DNA from: Deltaproteobacteria bacterium
GTDB taxonomy: Bacteria > Myxococcota_A > Polyangia > Polyangiales > Houyiibacteriaceae
Direction of reading: 5' to 3'
Assembly: GCA_013151775.1 (NCBI GenBank)
Contig: JAADHO010000204.1
Location: 8,580-54,616, forward strand
DNA: 46,037 bases
Shown here piece after piece: positions 9,202 to 18,067 of this stretch (position 1 is the first letter of the stretch; every line of letters begins with the position of its first letter). Below the pieces are notes generated by a model, which saw nothing but the letters and a program-made list of their open reading frames with translations, made no database searches and was not told where the DNA came from. Position numbers and translations under genes: made by a program.

Positions 9202-10557
9202 TCAGCCGCCACTCGAGGACGCTTCGGCGGCCATTCGCTCGAGCAGGCGCGTCGAGTAGCGCCCCGAGCGGAATTCCGCATTGTCGAGGATCCGCCGATG
9301 CAGCGGGACGTTGGTGCGAATGCCGGTGAAGATCGTCTCGTCCAACGCGCGACGCATGCGCGCGATGGCCTCGTCGCGGTTGCGCCCGTGGGCGATCACC
9401 TTGGCCAAGAGCGAGTCGTAGGCGGCGGGGACGCGGAAGCCTCCGTAGACGCCGCTGTCGACGCGGATGCCCGCACCACCGGGTGGGTGATACTCGAGGA
9501 TCGGGCCGGGCCAGGGCGCGAAGGTGTCTGGATCCTCCGCGTTGATGCGACACTCGATGGCGTGCCCGCGCGGCGTGACGGGTCCCTCGGGGAAGGTGAT
9601 CTCCTCGCCCGCGGCGATGCGAATCTGCTCGGCCACCAGGTCGAGGCCCATCACCATCTCGGTGACCGGGTGCTCGACCTGAATCCGCGTGTTCATCTCC
9701 ATGAAGGAGAGGCCGCCGCTCTCGTCCATCAGAAATTCCACCGTGCCCGCCGACACATAACCCGTGTCCGCCATGGCGCGCATGAGCGTGCTCGTCATGT
9801 CGGCGCGCAGCTCGGGATCGAGGCCGCAGGAGGGAGCCTCCTCGAGCACCTTCTGGTGGCGCCGCTGCACCGAGCACTCGCGCTCTCCGAGCACGCGCAC
9901 TCCACCGCGACCGTCAGCCAGGATCTGGAACTCGATGTGTCGCGGCTCCTCGACGAAGCGCTCGAGGTAGAGATCGCCGTTCTTGAAGCCCGCCTGAGCC
10001 TCGGCCTGCGCCTGGGGAAACACCACGCGCAGCCGCTCGGCGTCGCGGATCACGTGCATGCCGCGGCCGCCACCGCCACCCGACGCCTTGAGCATGAGCG
10101 GGAAGCCGATGCGCTCGGCCTGACGCACGGCGTCGTCCACGTCGGCCAGCACGGCGCTGCCCTCGGAGAGCGGGAGCCCGAGTCGCTTGGCCAGCGCACG
10201 CGCCTGCACCTTGTCGCCCCATTGGCGCATATCCTCGGGACGCGGTCCGATGAAGGTGAGCCCGCAGCGCGCACAGATCTCCGCGAAGTCGGCGTTCTCG
10301 GACAGGAAGCCGTAGCCGGGGTGCAGCGCGTCGGCACCGCTGATCTCGGCGGCCGCGATGATCGCAGGCACGTTGAGGTAGCTGCGCGCGGCCTCCGCCG
10401 GACCAATGCACACGGCCTCGTCGGCGAAGCGCACATGCAGCGCGTCGTCGTCCACGTCGCTGTGCACGGCGACGGTGGCGATGCCCATCTCTCGACAGGC
10501 CCGGATCACGCGCAGAGCGATCTCCCCGCGGTTGGCGATGAGGACTTTCTGGAACAC
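9202..10557 (-). CDS. accC: Acetyl-CoA carboxylase, biotin carboxylase subunit
   Basis: GTG start VFQKVLIANRGEIALRVIRACREMG; ATP-grasp KASGGGGGRGM; EMNTRIQVEHPVTE. Starts 2 nt after the accB stop. Confidence 0.95.
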   Translation of the reverse strand: MFQKVLIANRGEIALRVIRACREMGIATVAVHSDVDDDALHVRFADEAVCIGPAEAARSYLNVPAIIAAAEISGADALHPGYGFLSENADFAEICARCGLTFIGPRPEDMRQWGDKVQARALAKRLGLPLSEGSAVLADVDDAVRQAERIGFPLMLKASGGGGGRGMHVIRDAERLRVVFPQAQAEAQAGFKNGDLYLERFVEEPRHIEFQILADGRGGVRVLGERECSVQRRHQKVLEEAPSCGLDPELRADMTSTLMRAMADTGYVSAGTVEFLMDESGGLSFMEMNTRIQVEHPVTEMVMGLDLVAEQIRIAAGEEITFPEGPVTPRGHAIECRINAEDPDTFAPWPGPILEYHPPGGAGIRVDSGVYGGFRVPAAYDSLLAKVIAHGRNRDEAIARMRRALDETIFTGIRTNVPLHRRILDNAEFRSGRYSTRLLERMAAEASSSGG

Positions 10558-10559
10558 GG

Positions 10560-11000
10560 TCAGCGCGGCGCGATGCGGAAGAGGCGGGCCCCGAATTCCA
10601 CGGGCTGACCGTTCTCGATCAAGACCTCGAGGATCTGGCAGGCCTGCTCGGCCTCGATCTCGTTCATCAGCTTCATGGCCTCCACGATGCACAGCGTCTG
10701 GCCCGGGGTGACCTCCGCGCCCGCGGAGACGAAGGCCGGCAATTCGGGCGAGGGCGCGCTGTAGAAGGTGCCCACGAAGGGAGAGGTGATGAAGTCTCCC
10801 TCATCCTCGGACGCGGCGTCCTGCGCGGGCGGTGGATTCGGCGTGGCGCTCGGTGCGGACACCGCGGCGGCGGGCGCGACGTGCCCGCGCTCGAGCACCA
10901 AGCGTTCTTCTTCGTCCTCGAGCTCGACGCGTGTGACGTCGAACTCACCCATGGCCTGCATGAGCTCTCGGAGGCGTTCGAGATCGATCTCCATCGGCAT
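10560..11000 (-). CDS. accB: Acetyl-CoA carboxylase biotin carboxyl carrier protein
   Basis: N-terminal IDLERLRELMQAMGEFDVTRVELE; Ala/Pro linker; biotinylation motif VEAMKLMNEIEAE. Confidence 0.95.
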   Translation of the reverse strand: MPMEIDLERLRELMQAMGEFDVTRVELEDEEERLVLERGHVAPAAAVSAPSATPNPPPAQDAASEDEGDFITSPFVGTFYSAPSPELPAFVSAGAEVTPGQTLCIVEAMKLMNEIEAEQACQILEVLIENGQPVEFGARLFRIAPR

Positions 11001-11030
11001 CTCCTGTGTGGGACTCGCTCGGCGAAGGGC

Positions 11031-11510
11031 CTAGCGGCGCTGTGCGAGATAGTCCATGAGCGCCCTCAAGCCAAGCACATAGCTGCCGGGACCGAAGCCG
11101 CTGATGCTGCCGAGGCAAACGGCGGCGAGCATGGAGTGGCGACGAAACTCCTCGCGCGCGTGCACGTTGCTGAGGTGCACCTCCACTACGGGCACGCCGA
11201 TGGCCGCGATGGCGTCACGCAGGGCGATGGACGTGTGGGTGTAGGCCGCCGCGTTGAGCACCACTCCGTCGGCTCCTTCCTGGGCCTCGTGCAGCCAGTC
11301 CACGAGCTGTCCCTCGTGGTTGCTCTGGCGGACGTCGAGCTCCACGCCCAGCTCGGAGGCGTGGCCCTCGAGCGCGGCGTTCAGCTCCGGCAGCGTGGCG
11401 GAACCGTAGGTGTCGGGCTCTCGCTGGCCCAAGAGATCGAGGTTGGGACCGTGCAGCACCATCAGGCGGATCCGGCCCTCGGGGCCGTGCACCGTCGACG
11501 GATCGGGCAT
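11031..11510 (-). CDS. aroQ: Type II 3-dehydroquinate dehydratase
   Basis: MVLHGPNLDLLGQREPDTYGSATL; QSNHEGQLVDWLHEA; LNAAAYTHTSIALRDAI; EVHLSNVHAREEFRRHS. Confidence 0.95.
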   Translation of the reverse strand: MPDPSTVHGPEGRIRLMVLHGPNLDLLGQREPDTYGSATLPELNAALEGHASELGVELDVRQSNHEGQLVDWLHEAQEGADGVVLNAAAYTHTSIALRDAIAAIGVPVVEVHLSNVHAREEFRRHSMLAAVCLGSISGFGPGSYVLGLRALMDYLAQRR

Positions 11511-11872
11511 CAGCTCAGCTCTTCGACCAGGCGCCCACCCCGCGTGCGAAGCATGTAGCGCGCCTTGCCCACGTTGGCGCCGGGGACGAGGGTCATGGCG
11601 ATGAAGTACTCGTCCGTGAGGTAGCGAACCACGGTGGTCAGCTGCTCGGCCTTGATCGACACCTCGAGCGCGGCGCCGACCTCGAGCATTTCGACCGCCT
11701 TTCGAACACCCGAGAGGATGACGCTGTACTCCATGCCGACGGTCTGGACGTCGATCGAGCTGTCGCTGCGCACGTATTGATCGACCGCGATGCCGTCGTA
11801 GCCCATCAAGAGCCCGGCGACACCGCCCTCGGTTCCGTCTACGACTTCCTTCAGGACTTGCTTGAACATCAT
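11510..11872 (-). CDS. Roadblock/LC7 (MglB-like) domain protein
   Basis: MMFKQVLKEVVDGTEGGVAGLLMGYDGIAVDQYV... one compact roadblock-like domain; stop overlaps aroQ start. Confidence 0.75.
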   Translation of the reverse strand: MMFKQVLKEVVDGTEGGVAGLLMGYDGIAVDQYVRSDSSIDVQTVGMEYSVILSGVRKAVEMLEVGAALEVSIKAEQLTTVVRYLTDEYFIAMTLVPGANVGKARYMLRTRGGRLVEELS

Positions 11873-11913
11873 GGCCTCCAGAGGCTGATCTGCGCACGCA
11901 TCATGGGTGCCCG

Positions 11914-12051
11914 TCAAGCTTCGTGCGGCGGCCGGGGCGAGCGCTCGGGCGCGGCGCGGCTGCGCTCTGGGCCTCGGTGGTCGAGGCTCTGGGCCAGGCG
12001 GATGAAGAGCAGGCCGCTCAGGAAGAAGAGACCGAAGGCGAGAGAATGCAT
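11914..12051 (-). CDS. Small predicted membrane protein (hypothetical)
   Basis: From internal ATG: MHSLAFGLFFLSGLLFIRLAQSLDHRGPERSRAAPERSPRPPHEA, one hydrophobic helix. A start at 12102 would overlap the terminator hairpin. Confidence 0.35.
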   Translation of the reverse strand: MHSLAFGLFFLSGLLFIRLAQSLDHRGPERSRAAPERSPRPPHEA

Positions 12052-12070
12052 GGTGAATCCAGCGGGCAGC

Positions 12071-12106
12071 AACAAAGAGAGGGTGTCCGCAAGCGCGAAC
12101 ACCCTC
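12071..12106 (-). terminator. Rho-independent terminator downstream of the tRNA-Leu-like gene
   Basis: Minus strand GAGGGTGTTCGC-GCTT-GCGGACACCCTC (12-bp stem with one G-T pair) followed by TCTTTGTT. Confidence 0.75.
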
Positions 12107-12110
12107 TGGG

Positions 12111-12190
12111 TGGGGACGAGAGGACTCGAACCTCCACGGGTTTTACCCCACTAGATCCTTAGTCTAGCGCGTCTGCCAGTTCCGCTCCCC
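12111..12190 (-). tRNA. Leu-type tRNA-like gene, anticodon AAG; acceptor/D-arm junction looks about 4 nt short (possible pseudo-tRNA)
   Basis: Minus strand GGGGAGCGGAACTGGCAGACGCGCTAGACTAAGGATCTAGTGGGGTAAAACCCGTGGAGGTTCGAGTCCTCTCGTCCCCA: anticodon stem CTAGA/TCTAG, loop CTAAGGA, long variable arm, T-arm present; GGGGA pairs with TCCCC but positions 6-9 look missing. Confidence 0.65.
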
Positions 12191-12234
12191 GGGCAGTTTT
12201 TCGAGCGCCGACGCTAGCTCGCCCCCCACGGTTG

Positions 12235-13266
12235 TCAAGCGGAGCGACGCCCGGCCATGGCGCCGCTCTGCTTCAGGAACTGGGCCGTGCGCGCGATGCC
12301 CTCGCGCAGATCGACCGCGGGCGTCCATCCGAGGTCGCGCTCGGCCGCCTCGATGCGAAAATAGTGGTGGGTGCACATGTAGCGAATGGCGAAGCGGGAC
12401 AGCCCCGTGTCGGCGCCGAGCGTGTCGCCACGCAGACCCTTGAACGCCTCGGCGACGGCGGCCGCCCCGTAGGCCACGGCGTAGGGCACTCGCCCGCGTA
12501 TGGGCGGCAAGTCGAGGGCCTCGAGCATGCGCCCGACGAAATCCCAGAAGGCCATGGGCTCGCCGTTGGTGATGAAGTAGGGCTTGCCCGCGCAGGCCGC
12601 TCCGGGCTCGACTCGACGCAGCGCCGCGAGGCAGGCGTCGACCAGGTTCTCGACGTAGGTGAAGTCGCTGAGCTTGTTCTCGCGGCCCACGCCATAGCGC
12701 AGACGGCCCGCGTTTGCGCGCTCGAGGATGGCGGGCAGGAAGCGCCCGTCGTGGGGCCCGAAGATCACGTGGGGACGCAGCGCCACGCTGGCGAGGTCGT
12801 CGTCACTCGCGGCGAGCACGTCCTGCTCCGCGGCGATCTTGCTCTCGGCGTAGGGCGCCTGGGGGATCCGGCAGTAGGGCAGGGACTCGTCCCCCGCCTC
12901 GATGTCCTCGCCTTGATAGACGACGCTGCCGCTCGAGACGTAGACGAAGCGCGGCACATGCTGGGCGCGACAGGCGCGCAGCATATGCGCCGTGCCGCCG
13001 TGGTTGATCGCCCACACGTCGGCGACGCACGTGTCGCGTGTGTGCACCATGGAGGCGTTGTGGATCACGCCGTCGGCGCCCTCGAGCAGACGCGTGACGG
13101 CCTCGAGATCGCGGATGTCCACGCGCTCGTAGCGCACGTCCTGGCGGTGAATTCGCGGCGTGATGTCCGAGGCGACCACGTCGTAGTCGGCCTGAACCAG
13201 GGCGTCGACCAGGTGCCGGCCGACGAAGCCGGCGGCCCCCGTGACCACGACGCTCTGCTTGCTCAT
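12235..13266 (-). CDS. NAD-dependent epimerase/dehydratase (extended SDR, 3-beta-HSD-like)
   Basis: MSKQSVVVTGAAGFVGRHLVDALVQADYDVVASD; GxxGxxG; VYVSSGSVVY...YAESKIAAE; ITNGEPMAFWDF. Confidence 0.9.
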   Translation of the reverse strand: MSKQSVVVTGAAGFVGRHLVDALVQADYDVVASDITPRIHRQDVRYERVDIRDLEAVTRLLEGADGVIHNASMVHTRDTCVADVWAINHGGTAHMLRACRAQHVPRFVYVSSGSVVYQGEDIEAGDESLPYCRIPQAPYAESKIAAEQDVLAASDDDLASVALRPHVIFGPHDGRFLPAILERANAGRLRYGVGRENKLSDFTYVENLVDACLAALRRVEPGAACAGKPYFITNGEPMAFWDFVGRMLEALDLPPIRGRVPYAVAYGAAAVAEAFKGLRGDTLGADTGLSRFAIRYMCTHHYFRIEAAERDLGWTPAVDLREGIARTAQFLKQSGAMAGRRSA

Positions 13267-14528
13267 GGGGCCGCGTATCGCACGGAAAAGGCGAGCCAGC
13301 CAGCACGCACGGCGTAGCGCCCGGCACAACCGACCTTCACGCGCTCGCCCAGCAGGCAGCGCCCATCCACCGCCGGCACCTCCTGCGAGCCGAAGGAATA
13401 ACTCACCGCGAAGTCGAGCTCAAAGTCGGCCACGGAGATACCGAAACCCGCGTAGAAGGCCTGCAAGAGGCCCGGTGGCGGCATGAAGCTCTGCATGGCT
13501 CGAGCGCGCGAGGCGCTGGTGGAGAGGTTGTAGCCGATGCGCAGAGGCACATCCCCTGCCATCCACTCGGCGCCGATGCGCCCGGAGTAGACGTTCTTCC
13601 ACTCCAGCGGCACGACGATGCGCTCGTCCGCGACTCGCAGCACCTGCTCGCGATTGGCCTCGCGATGAAACTGCACCCTCAGCTCCGCGGTCGTGAGCAG
13701 CCGGTCGGACAAGGCGTGATAGGCCACGCCGAAGCCCAGCGCATGGGGCACGGACCAGGAGGTGCGCGTGGGCGACTGCAACGGGACGTCTCCATCCGAG
13801 AGCGTCAGCGACGTCTGCCCGCGCATCTGGATCACCACCTTGGAGCGGTAGGTCAGAGCCAGCGCCAGGTTCGGGGTCGGCCGGTAGGTGGCGCCCACGA
13901 GCACGCCGGGGAGACCGAACCCCGAGACGCTCTGCTGCACGGGCACCCAGGCGTCAGGGTAGATCTCCTGGGTCACGCTGGCGGCCTGACGTCCGTAGGG
14001 CAGGCGCAGGCTGAAGCCCAGATCGAGCTTGTCGGACATCCGGTACGCTACGGGCAAGGAGAGTTCGCCGATGAAGAGCAGTGCGGACTGATCTTGGGGC
14101 GATGCGAGATCGTAGCCCGCGATCCGCGTGACGTTGGCGAAGCGACCGCCGTAGCCGGTGTTGAGGTAGGCGCCGAAGCCCACCACGAGGCGATCGCTGA
14201 AGCGCCTCGCGGCTCCCACCAACACCAGAGGCGCCAAGGACAGGCCCGTGTGGCTGGTGGTTCCGTCACCGCGCACGGGCGCCGCCAAGTCCACGCCGAT
14301 CAGCGTGGCGGAGACGCTGGCCTCGAAGCGCTTGATCCCGACGAGATTCGCCGGGTTGTGGAAGAGCGCCGCCGGGCTGTCGAGGAAGGCGAGCCCAGTG
14401 CCGCCCATGCCCACGGCGCGGGCGTCGAAGGCGGGCGCCTCTGGGTTCGCGCGCGCGACAGCCGGCCAGTGGACCAGCGACAGCGCGAGCAGTCCCAGGG
14501 CGAGACGCTTGGAGTGACGGAAATTCAC
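13263..14528 (-). CDS. FadL/OMPP1/TodX-family outer membrane transport protein
   Basis: Signal peptide then NPEAPAFDARAVGMGGTGLAFLDSPAALFHNPANLVGIKRFEASVSATLI; beta-barrel pattern; GTG start inferred; stop overlaps next ATG. Confidence 0.8.
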   Translation of the reverse strand: MNFRHSKRLALGLLALSLVHWPAVARANPEAPAFDARAVGMGGTGLAFLDSPAALFHNPANLVGIKRFEASVSATLIGVDLAAPVRGDGTTSHTGLSLAPLVLVGAARRFSDRLVVGFGAYLNTGYGGRFANVTRIAGYDLASPQDQSALLFIGELSLPVAYRMSDKLDLGFSLRLPYGRQAASVTQEIYPDAWVPVQQSVSGFGLPGVLVGATYRPTPNLALALTYRSKVVIQMRGQTSLTLSDGDVPLQSPTRTSWSVPHALGFGVAYHALSDRLLTTAELRVQFHREANREQVLRVADERIVVPLEWKNVYSGRIGAEWMAGDVPLRIGYNLSTSASRARAMQSFMPPPGLLQAFYAGFGISVADFELDFAVSYSFGSQEVPAVDGRCLLGERVKVGCAGRYAVRAGWLAFSVRYAAP

Positions 14529-14616
14529 GGGCGAGATGCTACCATCGCCCACCGACGCCAAGTCACGCTTCGACGCCAAGCGGCGCGAGACGGGTCTGAA
14601 GTGTAAGCTGCGGCGC

Positions 14617-15564
14617 ATGACCCTCCCTCAGACCGAGAGCGCCAACTCGGATGCGGACGCGAGCGCGACCCAGGCGAGCTGGCAGACGCGCGTGCGCAGC
14701 GCCGAGACCCACTCCCTCGACGGCACGCGCATCTACTACGAGACCGTGGGCGACGGCCCCGAGACCTTGCTCCTGGCCAACGGCCTCGGCGGTCGCCTGC
14801 ACGCCTGGGCGCCGCTGCTCGAGGCGCTACACGAGCGCTATCGGCTCTTGACCTGGGACTACCGCGGGCTCTTCGAGTCGGACTCTCCCCCGAGCCACCG
14901 CAGCCTGGCGATCACGCGTCACGTGGAGGACGCCGTGGCCATCCTCGACGCCGAGGGCGTGGAGCGCGCCGTGCTCTGCGGCTGGAGCATGGGCGTGCAG
15001 GTCTCCCTCGACGTGGCGGCCATGCACCCCTCGCGGGTGCGCGGCCTGGTGCTGCTGAACGGCACCTACGGCCACGTCTTCAGCACGGGTTTCCAGCCCT
15101 TCTTCACCGTCCCGGGCATCCCCAAGCTGCTGCACCTCGCCGTGCAGCGGCTGCGGGACGAGCCACGCACGCCCAAGGTGCTGCGGGCCCTCGCGCGCTT
15201 CAGCGAGCCCCTGACCTTGCTCGCCTTCGGGCTCACGGCGGGCCGCCGCAGCTTCTCCCTCGCGCCGACTCTGCGCCAGTACAACGAGGACGTGCTGGGC
15301 GAGAGCTTCGACCACTTCATGCACCTGTTTCAGGAGCTGGACGCGCACAGCGTCTACCACGTGCTGCCCGAGATCACGGCGCCTGCGCTGATCGTCAGCG
15401 GCGCCCTCGATCTGCTCACGCCCGCACGCCAATCGCGCGAGATGGCCAAACGCCTGCCCCACGCCCAACGCCTGGCGCTCTTGCGCGCGAGTCACTTCGC
15501 GCTGCTCGAGCGGCCGGAGACGGTGGTGCCCGCCGTCGAGCGCTTCCTGCGCGAGCTGGACTGA
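14617..15564 (+). CDS. Alpha/beta hydrolase
   Basis: IYYETVGDGPETLLLANGLGGRLHAWAPLLEAL; nucleophile elbow GWSMG; PALIVSGALDLLTP; ASHFALLERPE. Confidence 0.9.
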   Translation: MTLPQTESANSDADASATQASWQTRVRSAETHSLDGTRIYYETVGDGPETLLLANGLGGRLHAWAPLLEALHERYRLLTWDYRGLFESDSPPSHRSLAITRHVEDAVAILDAEGVERAVLCGWSMGVQVSLDVAAMHPSRVRGLVLLNGTYGHVFSTGFQPFFTVPGIPKLLHLAVQRLRDEPRTPKVLRALARFSEPLTLLAFGLTAGRRSFSLAPTLRQYNEDVLGESFDHFMHLFQELDAHSVYHVLPEITAPALIVSGALDLLTPARQSREMAKRLPHAQRLALLRASHFALLERPETVVPAVERFLRELD

Positions 15565-15592
15565 GGCGACGCCATGCGTGGTAGCCTGGGGC

Positions 15593-17038
15593 ATGGGAAA
15601 GACGCTCGTCGGCGGGCTCGCGCCATGGCTGCTCTGCCTCGCCCTGGCCTGCGACGCGGGCGCCGGAGGCCCTGAGCCCATGACCCACTTCATCCACGAC
15701 TCCGACGGACGCGCCATGATCCTGCGTGGCGTCAACGTGATGAGCTCGTCCAAGAGCGATCCCCTGCGCATGCCCACCCTCGAGGCGCCCGACGTGACGC
15801 GCATGGCCGAACGCTGGGGCTTCGACTTCGTGCGCTTCCTGATCTTCTGGGACGCTCTCGAGCCGGAGCCAGGAGTGATCGATCAAGCCTACCTGGATCG
15901 CGTCGAAGAGCGCCTCGACTGGTTCGCCGCCGCCGACATCGCCGTGCTCCTCGACATGCATCAGGACGTCTACTCCGCGCGCTTCTGCTGCGACGGCGCG
16001 CCCGAGTGGGCCATCCACGACGACGGCCTGCCCTTCGAGCTTCAGGGTGTGTGGTTCGCCAACTACTTTCAGCCCGCGGTGGTGCGCGCCTTCGACAACT
16101 TCTGGTCCTACGAGGGCGAACACCGGCAGCTTCAAGATCACTACGCCAGCGCCTGGGCCGCAGTGGCGCAGCGCTTTCGCGACCATCCCGCGGTGATCGG
16201 CTACGACCTGATGAACGAGCCCTCGCCGGGCTCCGCCTTCGACGCCCTCGAACTTGGGCGTCCCGCGAACGAAGACGGCGCCTCGGCGACCTTCGATCGC
16301 GAACGCCTCGGGCCCTTCTATCAGCGGGTGATCGACGCCATCCGCCGCGAGGACGCCGACACCTACCTCTTCTACGAGCCGCGCTACGGCTTCCCCGGTG
16401 CGGGCGCCGCGAGCTACCTGCCCACGCTGAGCGATCCGCGCGAGGGCGAAGCGCGTCTGGTGATGGCGCCGCATCTCTACTCCATCGGTCTGGAGGCGAC
16501 GGGCGCCTACGGCCCAGGAGACTCGACCGTGCCGGATTGGGAGGCGCGCCGCGGGCTCGAGTCCGGGGCAGCGGGGACCCCCGTGGTGCTCGGCGAGTGG
16601 GGCCTCGACTGGAGCACCACGGACGCCGACCGCTTCGGCGAAGACGTGGTCAGCATGGCCGACCGGCTGATGGCCGGCTGGGCCTACTGGAGCTACGACC
16701 CCGGCAGCTGGGGCTTCTGGGATCCCGCCACACAGACCGAGACCGGCGGCGTCGCGCATCTGGTGCGCCCCTACCCGCGACGCGTGGCGGGCGAGCCTCT
16801 GGCCTTCTCCTGGGACGCAGCGGCCGGCGTCTTCTCCCTGCGCTGGCGCGGCGCACCTGAGGTCACGGCGCCCACGGAGTTGGTGCTGCCGGCGCGGCTC
16901 TTCCCGGAGGGTTACGACGTCGACCTCGGCGCAGACGCAGACGCCGCATCCCAGAGCGTCGACGCCGCGCGTGGAGTGCTCTCCATCCGCCTGCCCGCCG
17001 ACGGGCGCGAACATCAGCTGCGCGTGACGCGACGTTGA
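15593..17038 (+). CDS. Endoglycoceramidase-like glycoside hydrolase (GH5-type) lipoprotein
   Basis: LCLALACDAG lipobox; ILRGVNVMSSSK; VRFLIFWDALEP; VLLDMHQDVYSARFCCDGAPEWA; acid/base YDLMNEP; nucleophile VLGEWGLDWS. Confidence 0.85.
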   Translation: MGKTLVGGLAPWLLCLALACDAGAGGPEPMTHFIHDSDGRAMILRGVNVMSSSKSDPLRMPTLEAPDVTRMAERWGFDFVRFLIFWDALEPEPGVIDQAYLDRVEERLDWFAAADIAVLLDMHQDVYSARFCCDGAPEWAIHDDGLPFELQGVWFANYFQPAVVRAFDNFWSYEGEHRQLQDHYASAWAAVAQRFRDHPAVIGYDLMNEPSPGSAFDALELGRPANEDGASATFDRERLGPFYQRVIDAIRREDADTYLFYEPRYGFPGAGAASYLPTLSDPREGEARLVMAPHLYSIGLEATGAYGPGDSTVPDWEARRGLESGAAGTPVVLGEWGLDWSTTDADRFGEDVVSMADRLMAGWAYWSYDPGSWGFWDPATQTETGGVAHLVRPYPRRVAGEPLAFSWDAAAGVFSLRWRGAPEVTAPTELVLPARLFPEGYDVDLGADADAASQSVDAARGVLSIRLPADGREHQLRVTRR

Positions 17039-17937
17039 GGGAGCTAGCCGTGACGATCCGCCGCGTCCTCAGCGAAGCCTGGCGCTCCTACCGCCTGCAC
17101 GACGGGCCGCTGCTCTCGGGCGCCGTGGCCTTCTACGGCCTGCTCTCCGTCGCACCCTTCGGGGTGATGGGCCTCGCCGTGGCGAGCCGGGTCTTCGGCG
17201 GCGACGTGGACGCGCTCAGCCTGGCGTCGGGCCTCGAGCCCTGGGTCGGCGCCGAGTCGGCGAGCTTCGTGGCCGACATGATCCAGCGCACGAGCGAGCA
17301 CGGCGGCAGCGGCCTCGCAGGCGGCCTGGGCCTGGTGTTCGTGCTCTTCGCCACCAGCCGGCTCTTCCTGATGCTCCACGCGGCCCTGAACCTGGTGCTC
17401 GGCGTACGCGCGAAGGTGCCCGAGAGCATCCGCGGGCGCGCCTGGCGCGTGCTCCGCAAGCGCCTCTTGGCCTTCGCCATGGTGCTGCTCTTCGGCGCGG
17501 CGCTGGTGCTCTTCCTGGGCATCGAGACGATGCTCTTCTTCGCCGCGGATCGCTTCGGCGGACCCGACATGCACCGCGCCCTGCCCATGGGCACGGCGCT
17601 CTTGGTGATGACGGCGATGCTGACGCTGCTCTACCGCTGGCTGCCGGACGCGCGCTTGGCCTGGCGCGACACCTTCCTGAGCGCCGCCTTCACCGCCGTG
17701 ATGAGCGCCGTGGGCTCCGTGCTCTTCGGCAGCTACCTGGCCATGGCGAGCCCGGCCTCGGCCTACGGCGCCGCGGGCTCCCTCGTGCTCTTGCTGCTCT
17801 GGTTCTACTACTCGGCCCAGATCTTCTTCCTCGGCGCCGAGGTGGGCAGCGCCGCCGCGCGTGAGAGCGGTCGCGGCGTGCGCCCCCTGCCCTCGGCGGA
17901 TCGCATCGGCGTTCAGGAACGCCACACGCTGATCTGA
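17035..17937 (+). CDS. YihY/BrkB-family inner membrane protein
   Basis: LSGAVAFYGLLSVAPFGVMGLAVASRVFGG; multiple TM segments; YGAAGSLVLLLLWFYYSAQIFFLGAEV. Actual start may be 17050. Confidence 0.88.
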   Translation: MRELAVTIRRVLSEAWRSYRLHDGPLLSGAVAFYGLLSVAPFGVMGLAVASRVFGGDVDALSLASGLEPWVGAESASFVADMIQRTSEHGGSGLAGGLGLVFVLFATSRLFLMLHAALNLVLGVRAKVPESIRGRAWRVLRKRLLAFAMVLLFGAALVLFLGIETMLFFAADRFGGPDMHRALPMGTALLVMTAMLTLLYRWLPDARLAWRDTFLSAAFTAVMSAVGSVLFGSYLAMASPASAYGAAGSLVLLLLWFYYSAQIFFLGAEVGSAAARESGRGVRPLPSADRIGVQERHTLI

Positions 17938-17942
17938 GTCAT

Positions 17943-18059
17943 CTCGACGCTCGCCGTTCTCACGCTTCTCACCGTGCCGCGCCGGACTTGTCCGGTGCCT
18001 CCCTCGACGCTCGCCGTTCTCACGCTTCTCACCGTGGCGCGCCGGACTTGTCCGGTGCC
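17943..18059. repeat. Tandem direct duplication (60-nt period), each copy with a perfect hairpin
   Basis: 17943-17999 and 18003-18059: ctcgacgctcgccgttctcacgcttctcaccgtg[c/g]cgcgccggacttgtccggtgcc, one mismatch; stem gcgccgga-cttg-tccggtgc. Confidence 0.92.
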
Positions 18060-18067
18060 GCGAACCG

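Noticed and set aside
7012-10608. 1198-aa + strand ORF across the TPR, accC and accB region
   Set aside because: Antisense to three strongly recognisable genes; His/Arg/Gly-biased sequence without domain motifs, as expected from high-GC antisense frames.
15416-17014. 532-aa minus ORF antisense to the GH5 gene (similarly 26147-27934, 29274-30821, 38641-40434, 40458-41873, 42205-43932 and 43541-45586 on minus)
   Set aside because: All oppose well-supported genes and encode low-complexity His/Arg/Gly/Val-rich products.
17979-18058. Calling the duplicated hairpins rho-independent terminators
   Set aside because: No T-tract follows the stem on either strand.
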